A stretch of 64,000 nucleotides of DNA from Phormidesmis priestleyi Ana (GTDB taxonomy: Bacteria > Cyanobacteriota > Cyanobacteriia > Phormidesmidales > Phormidesmidaceae), in NCBI GenBank assembly GCA_001314865.1, contig LJZR01000027.1, positions 1 through 64,000 of the forward strand, in the 5' to 3' direction. The position numbers were made by a program, and so were the translations under genes. The notes under the pieces are model-generated. The model saw only the letters and a list, made by a program, of their open reading frames with translations. It ran no database searches and was not told the DNA's origin. Shown piece by piece: positions 51,807 to 63,190 of this stretch (positions are counted from its first letter, which is position 1; the number at the start of each line of letters is the position of its first letter).

Positions 51807-54447
51807 ACCGTTTGGTGGCTGCTGATTGCCTGTCGGGGACGACATGCCGGTTGACGATTGCTTTGTTGCTTTCTTGTTGGGTGGCCATATCGACTGCGAT
51901 CGCAGCAATTTGCACATCTAAGCAGTGCATTGGTACCTGCATTTCAGTGGTGACTTCTAGGTCACCTAGCGCATCAGGAACTAAGTTGGTCAGCAGCAGG
52001 GGATCTATCACCACGCTACGGCTTTGCCGATCGACCATCCACAGCTTAATAAAAGGCTTATACATCGATGGCCGAGTTCTCACGGTTACGGCAATGGTTT
52101 CACCGGCTACCAAATCTCCCATTGGTACGCTAATTACCGGTAGTGCCATTTCAGGCAACTCTTCTGACGAGGCTGGCAGGTGATTGGGCTGACGGGTGAG
52201 CGGTGCGATCGCCTGTCGCGAGTTAGTTGGGGTAGTGTAGTTAGCTGAGGCAGTGTAGTTGGCTGAAGCAGCGTGCCGCTGTTGGCTTAGTCCTTGGGAA
52301 CTCCGCTGAGACAACTGACGATTCCGTCTGTTTTGTCCCGTAGATCTGCTTTGTCCCGTAGATCTGCTTTGTACTGGAGGCATGCTTTGTGCTGGAGGCA
52401 TGCTTTGTGCTGGGGGCATGCTCTGGGTTGTAGGTATGCTCTGCGCTGAGGGTGTTGTAGGTCGTGCGGCAGATATTTTGTCGTCGTAAATGACCACTTC
52501 GCCCTGAGAAAACTCAGCGGCCGCAGCAAGATCAGGCGACTGGCCTCGGCTGACACCAGCTTGTTTCATCCCTTCTGCAATCAATGCTGCTTCCTTGTGG
52601 CTTTCGTGTGTCAGCGTTGATAGCCGGTTCCAAAAGTGATCCTTTAGCTTTAACGACCGAAAGTCAACACTAGACTCTAGCTGCCGGGTTGATGGCCGCT
52701 GATCCATCTCTGATCGGTTAGCTGCTGGCCGAGCGGCTGGCGGAGAGCTAGCCGAGGCGGTTTCCAGATCGGGAGCGCTTTCTAGGTTGGGCGGTTGATA
52801 ATTCTCTGCTACTGGGGCTGAAAGGATATCTTTTGGCTGAGTCGCTTGCCCATTGGCCTTAAACGTTTGATGTTCTGGCAAAGCGCCTTCAATGCCAGGC
52901 GCTTCCAACGTATCCCAATCGGGCCTATCCGATCGCAAATCCTGGTCAATATCCTCTAGCACAGCGCTGATTTCATCGGCTTCTAAGTCGCCATCCTCAA
53001 TGCTGGTGCCTAAGAACTGAGCGGGGGCTGTTACCATGGGCGCACGCTCAATTGGCAGGCGGGGTTCTCTGGGCTCAGGCGATGATGCAACGAATGTGGA
53101 GCCTACCGATTCTGGATGTGCGGCGGCTGGGGCTGCGGCTACTGGCAAGGTGGGGGCTGCGCGATCGCTAGAACCATCACTCACGATAAGATTAGCAGCG
53201 GTATCGGCGCTGTAAGGACTCCCAAAGTTAGGCAGCTCTAGCTGGTCTGTAAGATTGTCTCGATCGGTAGATTCTTGCGAAAATCCGTTAACGTCTACTG
53301 GTTTGGGCCGATCTAGCTGAGGTGGGAGCACAACCCCAACGGCTGGTACAAAGGTGGTTTGAATTGGATTGAGAAACGGCACTGCCAGCTCCGGTTCACT
53401 GTTGGCGTAACCGTTTGAACGGCCTGATGCGGTCTCGCCTGACAACACAGAAATCTCTTCGTCAAAACTGCCCGGATCTTGATTGGCGATCGCATCTAGC
53501 AGTTGGTCAATGCCCGCTGTAATCGTAAATGCCGTAGAGGCCAAAATTTCCACTTTGTCGTTAGGATCTATCGCGGCGGTTCGCAACGAAACTTCTCCTA
53601 AAATGACTCGGGTGGTCACTTCCGCTGGCAGCTGTATCTGCACTTTGAAGTCAGCCGGTAGCCTGCTCAAGCTCAGGGGCCGATGCGCTTCCATAATCAC
53701 CTGCGCGGTTTCTGGATTTTGCAGGCGAATCCAGAGCTGACTGGTTTCTTCCTGCACGGTTTCGGTCAGAGAAGTGACCTTGCCCATAATGCTCATAGGC
53801 TGACTATGGTGTGCCAGGTATGCCTGCTGCCTGAGCACAACGCGATAGTCCAAGGCCTGGGCGGCGGCTGAATCGCCAAGGTCGGTGTTGGTGAGTCCCT
53901 GGTTCTGTCGTTGGGTTTCGAGTTCGGCCTGGGCCTGAATTAAAGGCAAATCGGGATTGACATGAACAGCGGATGAGTCTGTCTGAGGTGGGCGATCGCC
54001 CTCAACCATCTCACTGACAACCGAGTCTGAATCGTCAGGTACTGGCCATTCTGCTGACCAGTCTTCATCAGTATGGGCAAACACCTGAAGCTGCACGCTG
54101 TAGCACCAGTCAGCGTCTTGTGGCAGATCTGCCGAACTGTTTGCCGAACTATCTGCTGATTGAATACTGCTGCAATTGAGCGCCCACTGCCCCGGCTTAA
54201 GATGCACAAACGGCATCACCACGACTAAGCCTGCCTCATTGGTTTGGCCGATCCGCTTACGAATGCGCTTGCGCGGCGGTAGCTCATCGGTAATGAGCTG
54301 ACTCACCTGAATCTCCATTGGTGTATTGGCGCGGTCAGTATGCGCAACCACTCGATAGCGGCCTTCTAAAATTTCTACCTGTTCCGTTTCTAGCGGCAGC
54401 CAGGTTTGATCGCCTTCTTTTTGGATCAGAAATTCCCAATATTTCAT
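51796..54447 (-). CDS. Large protein of unknown function with low-complexity linkers
   Basis: 883 residues. The N-terminal domain (MKYWEFLIQKEGDQTWLPLE, ~120 residues) and a C-terminal beta-rich domain (PVISVPMGDLVAGETIAVTV, FIKLWMVDRQSRSVVIDPLL) look ordered. Between them lies a long Pro/Ser/Glu/Ala-rich region, including MPPAQS repeats encoded by an 18-bp array at about 52370-52440. No signal peptide or enzyme motif is seen, so it may be a cytoplasmic or structural cyanobacterial protein. I do not recognise a family. Confidence 0.65.
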   Translation of the reverse strand: MKYWEFLIQKEGDQTWLPLETEQVEILEGRYRVVAHTDRANTPMEIQVSQLITDELPPRKRIRKRIGQTNEAGLVVVMPFVHLKPGQWALNCSSIQSADSSANSSADLPQDADWCYSVQLQVFAHTDEDWSAEWPVPDDSDSVVSEMVEGDRPPQTDSSAVHVNPDLPLIQAQAELETQRQNQGLTNTDLGDSAAAQALDYRVVLRQQAYLAHHSQPMSIMGKVTSLTETVQEETSQLWIRLQNPETAQVIMEAHRPLSLSRLPADFKVQIQLPAEVTTRVILGEVSLRTAAIDPNDKVEILASTAFTITAGIDQLLDAIANQDPGSFDEEISVLSGETASGRSNGYANSEPELAVPFLNPIQTTFVPAVGVVLPPQLDRPKPVDVNGFSQESTDRDNLTDQLELPNFGSPYSADTAANLIVSDGSSDRAAPTLPVAAAPAAAHPESVGSTFVASSPEPREPRLPIERAPMVTAPAQFLGTSIEDGDLEADEISAVLEDIDQDLRSDRPDWDTLEAPGIEGALPEHQTFKANGQATQPKDILSAPVAENYQPPNLESAPDLETASASSPPAARPAANRSEMDQRPSTRQLESSVDFRSLKLKDHFWNRLSTLTHESHKEAALIAEGMKQAGVSRGQSPDLAAAAEFSQGEVVIYDDKISAARPTTPSAQSIPTTQSMPPAQSMPPAQSMPPVQSRSTGQSRSTGQNRRNRQLSQRSSQGLSQQRHAASANYTASANYTTPTNSRQAIAPLTRQPNHLPASSEELPEMALPVISVPMGDLVAGETIAVTVRTRPSMYKPFIKLWMVDRQSRSVVIDPLLLTNLVPDALGDLEVTTEMQVPMHCLDVQIAAIAVDMATQQESNKAIVNRHVVPDRQSAATKRFNF
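52337..52440. repeat. 18-bp-type tandem repeats in the 883-residue gene
   Basis: CTTTGTCCCGTAGATCTG and then GCATGCTTTGTGCTGGAG-type units are each repeated two to three times, encoding QSRSTG and QSMPPA. Both unit lengths are multiples of three. Confidence 0.85.
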
Positions 54448-54635
54448 GTCGCTCGCTCAGATGCCTAAACAGGTTCCCAAATGTCACAGAATCATATATA
54501 GACAGCAGTATAGGGGAAATCGTAGCAGACGGATTTGACTCGGCAACATCTTTGGTAAAATCCATCCTTTTTGCTGCTCTTTTTGCCTCAAAACTACGGT
54601 GATTACTGAGGTTTGCTGTATTATTTATGCCGCTA

Positions 54636-54666
54636 CATACGACTGCAAGCAGTATGCAGTCGTATG
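54636..54666. promoter_or_regulatory. Perfect 12-bp inverted repeat downstream of pgm
   Basis: CATACGACTGCA, 7-base loop, TGCAGTCGTATG. It lies 36 bp beyond the pgm stop on the minus side. There is no T-run on either strand, so its role could be RNA stabilisation, binding of a protein, or termination of another kind. Confidence 0.55.
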
Positions 54667-54701
54667 CCTCAGGGTTTTTGTCCTGATGTAATCTCTTTGC
54701 C

Positions 54702-56345
<1,644 letters not shown>

Positions 56346-56423
56346 TTATCTAATGTAATTTCAATTTATGATCTCACACTCCTGCCCGTTGCCAATGCAT
56401 CGCTAGATTCAAGTTGTTTTATT

Positions 56424-57380
56424 TCAAGGCGTCTTGTATCTCAATATTTCGATGGCATCCCCTACTTGTAGCCGCATCAGCGTTTGATTTGCCGTTTGAG
56501 CCGCTGTTTGAGCCGCTGTTTGAGCCGCTGTTTGGCCTGCCGGTTGATCGGCCGGTTGATCGGCCCGTTGATCGGCCTCTATCTGAATGCAGTTTTGCCC
56601 AAACCAAATGCCTCGATTTTGGTAACGATAGGTTGCGAGCGTTTTTGTCGGTTCTTGGCCTTGAATGCCGGTGTGTGGATTTACTCCAGGGATGGAGCAG
56701 CGATCGCACAGTTTCGGCAATTCAAACACCCCTGCGCCGATTCGTATTTGCTGCCAGGTATCTTCCTCATGTGCCTCACGACAGCCCTTGACGACCAAAT
56801 TGGGCCGAAACCGCGCCATCGTCACCGCTGCCTCGCCTTTCTCTAATAGTCGCTGATTGAGGCCCGCCAAAGAAGCTTCTGAAATCAATAAATAGGGATA
56901 GGCATCGGCAAAGCTGACGAGCTGATCGTCGCCAAATCTGCCGTGATCGGTCGGCCTGTGCGAATGGTTGGGCATATACACCAGCTGACAATCAATGCCC
57001 ATAAACCGCGTGAACCACTGTTTGCTTTCGGTGCCAAGGGCGATCGCCTCACACCGATCGCCCCACACTTCTACCGTTACTTGCCTATGCGATTCACTCT
57101 CTGGTGATATCTCTGGTGATATCTTTGGTGATATCTCTAGTGGCACCGATAGCTCAGGCATGTCAGGTGCATTAATCGTCAACTGATCGCCAATCGCAAC
57201 TGAAATGAGCGCCATTTTAGGAAACTGACGCTGAGTCATAAACTTTCCACTGGCATTCACCACCATCCATCGGCGGTCGTATTGCAAACCGCGAGCCGTC
57301 ATCTGCCCTTCGCGGAGGGCAATGCCAGCTGCTGATTTAATCGGGTACACATGCAGTTCACTTAGCGTTAGTGCAGCCAT
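56424..57380 (-). CDS. MOSC domain protein, mARC-like
   Basis: 318 residues. An N-terminal MOSC beta-barrel (LSELHVYPIKSAAGIALREG, RRWMVVNASGKFMTQRQFPK) precedes the MOSC core with candidate molybdenum-cofactor Cys in LPKLCDRCSIPGVNPHTGIQ. Such proteins may reduce N-hydroxylated compounds or move sulfur. Two tandem arrays insert low-complexity sequence: ISPEISPE (57105-57135) and a C-terminal QTAAQTAA/ADQP (56492-56580). No partner flavin or ferredoxin domain is fused. Confidence 0.82.
   Translation of the reverse strand: MAALTLSELHVYPIKSAAGIALREGQMTARGLQYDRRWMVVNASGKFMTQRQFPKMALISVAIGDQLTINAPDMPELSVPLEISPKISPEISPESESHRQVTVEVWGDRCEAIALGTESKQWFTRFMGIDCQLVYMPNHSHRPTDHGRFGDDQLVSFADAYPYLLISEASLAGLNQRLLEKGEAAVTMARFRPNLVVKGCREAHEEDTWQQIRIGAGVFELPKLCDRCSIPGVNPHTGIQGQEPTKTLATYRYQNRGIWFGQNCIQIEADQRADQPADQPAGQTAAQTAAQTAAQTANQTLMRLQVGDAIEILRYKTP
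56492..56580. repeat. 12-bp tandem arrays in the MOSC gene
   Basis: GTTTGAGCCGCT is repeated about four times (encoding QTAA) and GCCGGTTGATCG about three times (encoding ADQP). A third array, CTCTGGTGATAT x4, is at about 57105-57135. All are multiples of three. Confidence 0.9.
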
Positions 57381-57494
57381 GATCTCAATCTATCTCAATC
57401 TATTGATTCCAGCGTACTGCCCGTCTACTTCCAGCGTACAGAGATTCTTGCGCAAAGATGTTTTATCGCCCTTTGCGAATGAGAACCTTAGTCC

Positions 57495-60173
57495 TTAGTC
57501 CACAGATACTCTGAATCGAATGAAACCATAGGAATTAGCTGGAACCCCATCGCCTGTCGCATTTGGAATATTGCTTAGTTCAACTACGATAGCGCCATTG
57601 TCATTAGGCCCTGTGCAGCTGATATCTGGAAACCGAGTACTCGGTTCAACCCCCGCTGGGAAATAGTAGCCGCCGATATTGTCACTATCGACAGTTGCAG
57701 GCGTTTCGTCGCCATCATCAGCATTGGTGAGCCCTATTTGAGCGCCGTTAAAGTTCAACAGAATGCCACGCGGGCCGCTGCCGAAGGTCGGTGTGAGGTT
57801 GTTGTAGGCATCGGTGATGAAGGTTGTGTGGGTGGGTGTGCGATCGCAAATCAACACATCCTGCGCCGCCACATCTCCGTTCGACAAAAACGAAATTGTA
57901 TATTCAATCTCATCGCCAGGCGCCACTAAAGTACTATTAGCCGTACCATCTGCGATGCCTGTGATATATTCCTCAACGTTTCCACTTCCAATCGTTGCCG
58001 CCGTAGGATTACCCGGCCAATTCACCTCGTTATCAATATCGTTGGACGAACCCACATCCACATATTCAGCATCAAAACTTTGCTCATTAGCCAGCCCTCG
58101 GTTGATTGCTGTAATCCGTTTTACCAGCAATAAGTTAGGATCGCTCAGTGGGAATTGGTAGCCAAAGTTAGCATCATTGAAGTCAATAGCTCCAACGGGT
58201 AGCGTCACCCCGAAAGACTCGGTGGCCGTTGTGAGCGTGCTTCCCGCCAAAACCCCATTCACGTCAGTGACGTTAATGATGTAGTTACCAAATATCAGCT
58301 CACCAAAGTCATAGGCTCCATTGGCATCGGTTGTCCGCGTTGCCAACACTGGCTCATTGGCGTCAATCACACCGTCGCCGTTGAGATCCCATACCAGATC
58401 AACCGTGACATTCTCAATTCCTGGCTCACCTGAGTCGGTTATTCCATTCGCATTTGTATCGTTCCAAACAAAATCACCAATGCTAGACGAGCCACGTACA
58501 CATTCTGCTGCATCAGCAGAACTGTGCGCGCCTAAAGGGCCAGTTGTGGGTCTACGAGTACCCGGTATCTCGTTGATACTGTTGCCCACTCTAGTTATCT
58601 GAAACACATCGCTAGCGCCCAGTGCCCACAGCCGTCCCTGGCCATCTTTAGCTAGCTGGGAGTTTGTTGTAAAGCTATCCACTAAGTCAACAAATGTTCC
58701 GGTGTTGAGGTCATAGCTCCAATAAACCTGGCCGCCGTTGCCGTTAGCAGTAATAACGCCATTATCATCAATAATAAAATCGCCCCAGTTTGGCGTAGCA
58801 CCTCCACTTGAATTTGTAATTGTGCCGTTTTGCACCAATGTATCAATTCCTAGGGCTGTCACATCTTGAATCAAAAGTCCGTTTGAACCCGGAACAAAGT
58901 CTACTTTGAATATCTCAAAAATGCCGCCAGAGGCAATGTCTGACCCTTGATAAACAGATCCGCCAAAGAACGCGGCTCCACCGCTGGACAAACTAAAGTT
59001 GGTTGGTAGCGGTGTTGATAGGTAGCTCGAAAAATTGCTGTCTACAACCACATGAGTGTTGGTCAGTGGGCTCCATGCAAACAGACTATTGCCCTCCCCA
59101 TAATATACTTGCCGGTTCACATGGTCTGTAGAAAGGCCGTTCGTGGCTCCAAGCGCAGTATTCGTCAGCTGTAAAGATGCACCGCTTTCAACATGCACCG
59201 CAAATATTTGGTTGTTCTGACCCGAATACACCAAATTGTAGTCTGCTCGACATGTTCCGGTTCCCACAGGGGGCAGAACGGTAACCAGTGTGACCAAAGC
59301 GCTTTGAGTGGCACTGGCTTCTTGACGACGAAATGTGGTGTCTCCATTGATGGGTGGGCCAGCCGCTTCTGTTTCGACTACTGGGGTTGTAGGAACATCT
59401 ACAATGTCGGCATCTTGGTTGTCTTGAGTGTACAGATCAAGCGCGTTACCCCCATCGCTATAAACTTGATTCCCTGAGTTGCCTGTAGGCGTATCTCCGA
59501 GCACAACGGTAAGAGGGTCGTTATTTGCTAGTCCTGTATTGGCTTTTACCGGTACGCGTACCGTCACTGTGCCGCTCGGTGCAATAGACCCTTCGGGCAG
59601 ACCTAAGGCTGCGCCTGTTGTCATTCCACCTGCTATCACATCGATAGGTGTGGGTAGGGTTGTTGTACTGGTGCCGTCAGTGTCATAGGCAATAATCTGA
59701 ATTGGGCCATTCAGCGATCCATTGGTAATTGAAGCGTTGTCAGGAATAAAAAATTGTGTGGGGTCATTGCCGACGTTGGTAATTTCAAACGTGAAGTACA
59801 CAACGTCTTCGGTATTGATGACGCTATCTCCCTGATTTGGCCCAGCGTTTGCCACGTTGCTTGGGGCTTCTGTAAAGCCTGTTGCTGTGACGGTAATTCC
59901 TGCTACTTCTGCTACGGTCACTTCAACAATGTTGGATTCAATGTTGCGAATGCCGCTGTCTGGATCGCTAAAGCTACCCGTGGCTTGATTTTGGATCACC
60001 GTGCCAGGAGCGGGGCTGTTGGCATCGGCCCAGGCGATCGCACTGGGTAACAGAGCACCTCCGGTTACGAGCAGTGACAACAACAGTCGTCTTAATCCCG
60101 TTAATCGAATGCTCACCGGTTTCTCATTGCCGTTTGTTGTTGTTGAAGCAGACTGTGAAAATGGCTGTGACAT
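57495..60173 (-). CDS. Large secreted protein with SdrD-B-like and DUF11-type domains
   Basis: 892 residues. Signal peptide (LLLSLLVTGGALLPSAIAWA), then a DUF11-like beta domain (~55-260), a segment of beta-propeller-like repeats (GQNNQIFAVHVESGASLQLT, QVYYGEGNSLFAWSPLTNTH, ~295-540), an SdrD-B-type domain with calcium-like loops (FVWNDTNANGITDSGEPGIE, DLNGDGVIDANEPVLATRTT) and a C-terminal module shared with the next gene (DEIEYTISFLSNGDVAAQDV and NDNGAIVVELSN). Likely surface or secreted; role in attachment or envelope is inferred. Confidence 0.82.
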   Translation of the reverse strand: MSQPFSQSASTTTNGNEKPVSIRLTGLRRLLLSLLVTGGALLPSAIAWADANSPAPGTVIQNQATGSFSDPDSGIRNIESNIVEVTVAEVAGITVTATGFTEAPSNVANAGPNQGDSVINTEDVVYFTFEITNVGNDPTQFFIPDNASITNGSLNGPIQIIAYDTDGTSTTTLPTPIDVIAGGMTTGAALGLPEGSIAPSGTVTVRVPVKANTGLANNDPLTVVLGDTPTGNSGNQVYSDGGNALDLYTQDNQDADIVDVPTTPVVETEAAGPPINGDTTFRRQEASATQSALVTLVTVLPPVGTGTCRADYNLVYSGQNNQIFAVHVESGASLQLTNTALGATNGLSTDHVNRQVYYGEGNSLFAWSPLTNTHVVVDSNFSSYLSTPLPTNFSLSSGGAAFFGGSVYQGSDIASGGIFEIFKVDFVPGSNGLLIQDVTALGIDTLVQNGTITNSSGGATPNWGDFIIDDNGVITANGNGGQVYWSYDLNTGTFVDLVDSFTTNSQLAKDGQGRLWALGASDVFQITRVGNSINEIPGTRRPTTGPLGAHSSADAAECVRGSSSIGDFVWNDTNANGITDSGEPGIENVTVDLVWDLNGDGVIDANEPVLATRTTDANGAYDFGELIFGNYIINVTDVNGVLAGSTLTTATESFGVTLPVGAIDFNDANFGYQFPLSDPNLLLVKRITAINRGLANEQSFDAEYVDVGSSNDIDNEVNWPGNPTAATIGSGNVEEYITGIADGTANSTLVAPGDEIEYTISFLSNGDVAAQDVLICDRTPTHTTFITDAYNNLTPTFGSGPRGILLNFNGAQIGLTNADDGDETPATVDSDNIGGYYFPAGVEPSTRFPDISCTGPNDNGAIVVELSNIPNATGDGVPANSYGFIRFRVSVD

Positions 60174-60265
60174 AGTATGACAACAAGGCAGTGGGCTAAA
60201 GACAGTGGGCTAAAGACGATTGAACAAATGACGATTGAACAAATGATGTGCAATCACGCTGGGCA

Positions 60266-63004
60266 TTACGGCGCAACCCGAGTTTTGAATCTGAATAGAC
60301 CATAGGCATCATTGGGTGTGCCAGGGCCGGTAGATGCGGGAATGGCCGTTAGGGTAGGCTCTCCTGTGCCGGTTGCGCCCGTCACATCAATCATGAGAGT
60401 GCCGTTATCGTTCGCGCCTTGCAGGTTACAAGTCGCTGGCACAGGGGCACTAGGGGCGATGAATTCGGTGCGATCAATCGCATCACTCACCGCTGTTAGC
60501 CCCAACACCGGGCTAGTGCCTAGCTGCAGTTCCACATCTACGCCTGCGCCATAGGCATTGGTGACAAAAGTTTGGTTGGGAAGAAGGCGATCGCACAGTC
60601 GTACATCTGTCGCTGCCACATTCCCTGAGCTTAAAAAGTACACTGTATACTCTATCTCATCACCTGGCCGCACCGAGCCTGCATTAAACGCCCCTAATAG
60701 ATAATTAGCAGGCCAGTTCGGATGATTATCAATCGCGGCATAGGGCGAAGTGGTATCGTCAACAAACTGGCTGAGATTGGTGCCATCGTTGGGATTAATC
60801 GTTTGCCCATTCACTGCCGTAATCCGCTTCACCAACGACATATTAGGCACGCTTGGCACAATGACAACATCTTCAGCTGTACTTGAGCTGGCAATATAGT
60901 TAGTGCCAGCCACGTCCTGACTGCCCTGTGAGCCACTCTCGTAAGTGGTCTCTGCTACACCTGTGTTGGCACCAGCCGCTGGTGAAATTTGTCGATTGGG
61001 TGTGCTCCGACTGGGATCTAAATAGCTCACAAAAGCTGGATTTTGATAAGTCCCCGGAGGTGTCCCGGCGGCGATATCTACGGAAAAGGTTACCGCTACC
61101 GACCCGCCTTCGGGGATGGTATAGTCCCCAAACTCAAGATTATTCGCAGTGCCCAGGTTGCTGGGTGACGTTGGCCCTGTTGCGCCGCCGCTAAGTACTG
61201 CTGTGGCTCCAGCACTATAGGTAAACCCAGCTGGCAATGTATCAGAAAGCCGGGTCCCGGTTGCGCCACCCGGCCCTGAATTGGTCGCCGTAATGGTGTA
61301 GGTTGCCGTTGAGGGTGTAATGCGACCACCCGCATCGCCTGAATTGTCTTCGGTTTTGGTCACTGTGAATGTTGGAAAGCAGTCTGCACCCTGTAAGGCC
61401 GGAGGCACCAAGGCGGGATTGATAGAGCCTGTTATGCCGTTACTACCATTCGTTGCGCTATGCGGAGTGCCCGCGCCTGAATTTGCCCGTCCGCTCACAC
61501 CGCCCGCTAAGTTGGGTGCCAGAACTTGCCCTCCTGGACTTGCTGAAACCACCACCCCGCCACCGCCGCCACCACCAGGGCCATGTTCGTTATTAAAATC
61601 GCTTACCGTATCGCCGCCATTCCCGCCAATAGCCTCTACCGAGAGCCCTGATAAATCGCCGGACTTGGCAATGAGCGCCACCGTACCGCCTGCACCGCCG
61701 CCACCTGCACCATCTGGCGCACTAAAAAATTCTCCCTGTTCACCATCACTCCCATTCGAGACAATTCTGCCTGTGCCGACAAATCGGTCAGCCCGAATCA
61801 TAACCACACCGCCGCCTTGTCCGCCTCGAATGCCGTTAGCGTCGTTGTTGACATCGCCGCCACCGCCGCCGCCGCCCAAAATTAAGCGATCGCCCACCGG
61901 ACTAGGCACAGGGACGGTGCCACCCAAACCTCTAGAGCCCGGACGGTCTCCCCCGGCATCTTCCCAGCCGATGCCACCAAAGCCCCCATCGCCGCCGTTG
62001 CCGCCGCCGCCGCCGCCAGCGTTATGAGCATTACCGCCGCCGCCCGCGTTAGCGGGTGCTCCTCGGCCTGCATCTCCCCCTGGCAATTGTTCTGATCCAA
62101 GGTCTACGGCTGTTGTTCCATCCCACAGGTAGCGAGGTGTTCCGGCAATGCCCTCGCCTTTACCGCCGACTTCTGTTGAAGTGGTGGGTGAAACATAGAT
62201 ATTGTTGTTTGGCCCAGAGGACGAGTCATTAGGAATAAAGCCGCCTCTAAATCCACGTTCTGTGGCATCAATAGTAAACCCGTTGAAGTTCATATCGCCT
62301 GCGATATCGAGGGCTAGTACGCCACCGACTTGACCATTCCAATCTGGCACAGTGACATTGCTGGTCAGCGATAAGCTGGCATACTGCACTACCCGAATAA
62401 CCTGAAAAGTTCGCCGTCCTCGCGTCGGCGTAGCATTCGTGTTGTTGTAAGTATTCACGACGCCATCGTTCGTATTACCGCCAACAAAGGTGAGTGATCC
62501 ACCACTGATCGGTACAGAGTTTGTTGCTCTGACAAATTCATATATACCTGAGTTGCCTAAGCTCGTTTGGCCTCTACCGTCATTGGCCGGATTGCCAGAA
62601 CCGTAGGCGGCTGTATTACTGCTGTCGATGGTGGCATCCTGCATTTGAATAATCATCAGCATGTCACCTTCAGAGATGGGTACATTACTTCCTGCGGTGT
62701 AGGAGCTATCTAATACAACAGAAGTGGCACCACTGGCCAGAGATGCCCCACTCTGAGGCGGAAAGTAAGTATTCACCATTTCAGAGAAGTTCACTGGCCC
62801 ATCTTTGCCCGGTGTTGCACATACGTTAGAGCCAGCAAAGGCAGGCTGCATAGGCAACAGCAACAGCATTTGCCCTGTGAGCAATCCAAGCGATAACGAA
62901 CCTGCAAACCAGCGTCGCGGTTTAATGAGGTGGGCGACTCGTTTTTGATAGCGGTTGTTGCCTGTGGTGCTTTTGTGAGTAGAAGACTGTTGTTGAGACA
63001 ACAT
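60266..63004 (-). CDS. Large secreted DUF11 protein with glycine-rich domain
   Basis: 912 residues from ATG 63004 (MLSQQQSS), 4 codons after the first in-frame Met. A signal-like helix ends at QPAFAGSN. The first half includes an extended Gly/Asn/Ala-rich region (GGGGNAHNAGGGGGGNGGDG and similar, ~310-520). Then a DUF11-like domain (TVTKTEDNSGDAGGRITPST, GTRLSDTLPAGFTYSAGATA) and a C-terminal module also found in the neighbour (DEIEYTVYFLSSGNVAATDV, NDNGTLMIDVTGAT). It is on the same strand 92 bp upstream of the 892-residue gene. Probably a cell-surface protein; no binding partner known. Confidence 0.82.
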   Translation of the reverse strand: MLSQQQSSTHKSTTGNNRYQKRVAHLIKPRRWFAGSLSLGLLTGQMLLLLPMQPAFAGSNVCATPGKDGPVNFSEMVNTYFPPQSGASLASGATSVVLDSSYTAGSNVPISEGDMLMIIQMQDATIDSSNTAAYGSGNPANDGRGQTSLGNSGIYEFVRATNSVPISGGSLTFVGGNTNDGVVNTYNNTNATPTRGRRTFQVIRVVQYASLSLTSNVTVPDWNGQVGGVLALDIAGDMNFNGFTIDATERGFRGGFIPNDSSSGPNNNIYVSPTTSTEVGGKGEGIAGTPRYLWDGTTAVDLGSEQLPGGDAGRGAPANAGGGGNAHNAGGGGGGNGGDGGFGGIGWEDAGGDRPGSRGLGGTVPVPSPVGDRLILGGGGGGGDVNNDANGIRGGQGGGVVMIRADRFVGTGRIVSNGSDGEQGEFFSAPDGAGGGGAGGTVALIAKSGDLSGLSVEAIGGNGGDTVSDFNNEHGPGGGGGGGVVVSASPGGQVLAPNLAGGVSGRANSGAGTPHSATNGSNGITGSINPALVPPALQGADCFPTFTVTKTEDNSGDAGGRITPSTATYTITATNSGPGGATGTRLSDTLPAGFTYSAGATAVLSGGATGPTSPSNLGTANNLEFGDYTIPEGGSVAVTFSVDIAAGTPPGTYQNPAFVSYLDPSRSTPNRQISPAAGANTGVAETTYESGSQGSQDVAGTNYIASSSTAEDVVIVPSVPNMSLVKRITAVNGQTINPNDGTNLSQFVDDTTSPYAAIDNHPNWPANYLLGAFNAGSVRPGDEIEYTVYFLSSGNVAATDVRLCDRLLPNQTFVTNAYGAGVDVELQLGTSPVLGLTAVSDAIDRTEFIAPSAPVPATCNLQGANDNGTLMIDVTGATGTGEPTLTAIPASTGPGTPNDAYGLFRFKTRVAP

Positions 63005-63190
63005 AATTAATAACAAGAAGTAGGGAGCATAATTTGAGAGCGAAACATTACCAGAATTTTAGAAGTACATGTTGGGCATTACTTGGGCATTACAGGTGTA
63101 TTCCAGTTCTCGAACCAACAACAAACGACTTGAATTAACTGAAATATCAGTTTTTTTTGTTATGATACCTGCCTAACGTACCCATGCGGG

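Noticed and set aside
61320-62027. Plus-strand proline-rich frame of 235 codons
   Set aside because: It is the reverse complement of the glycine-rich region of the secreted protein; GC-rich glycine codons read as proline on the other strand.
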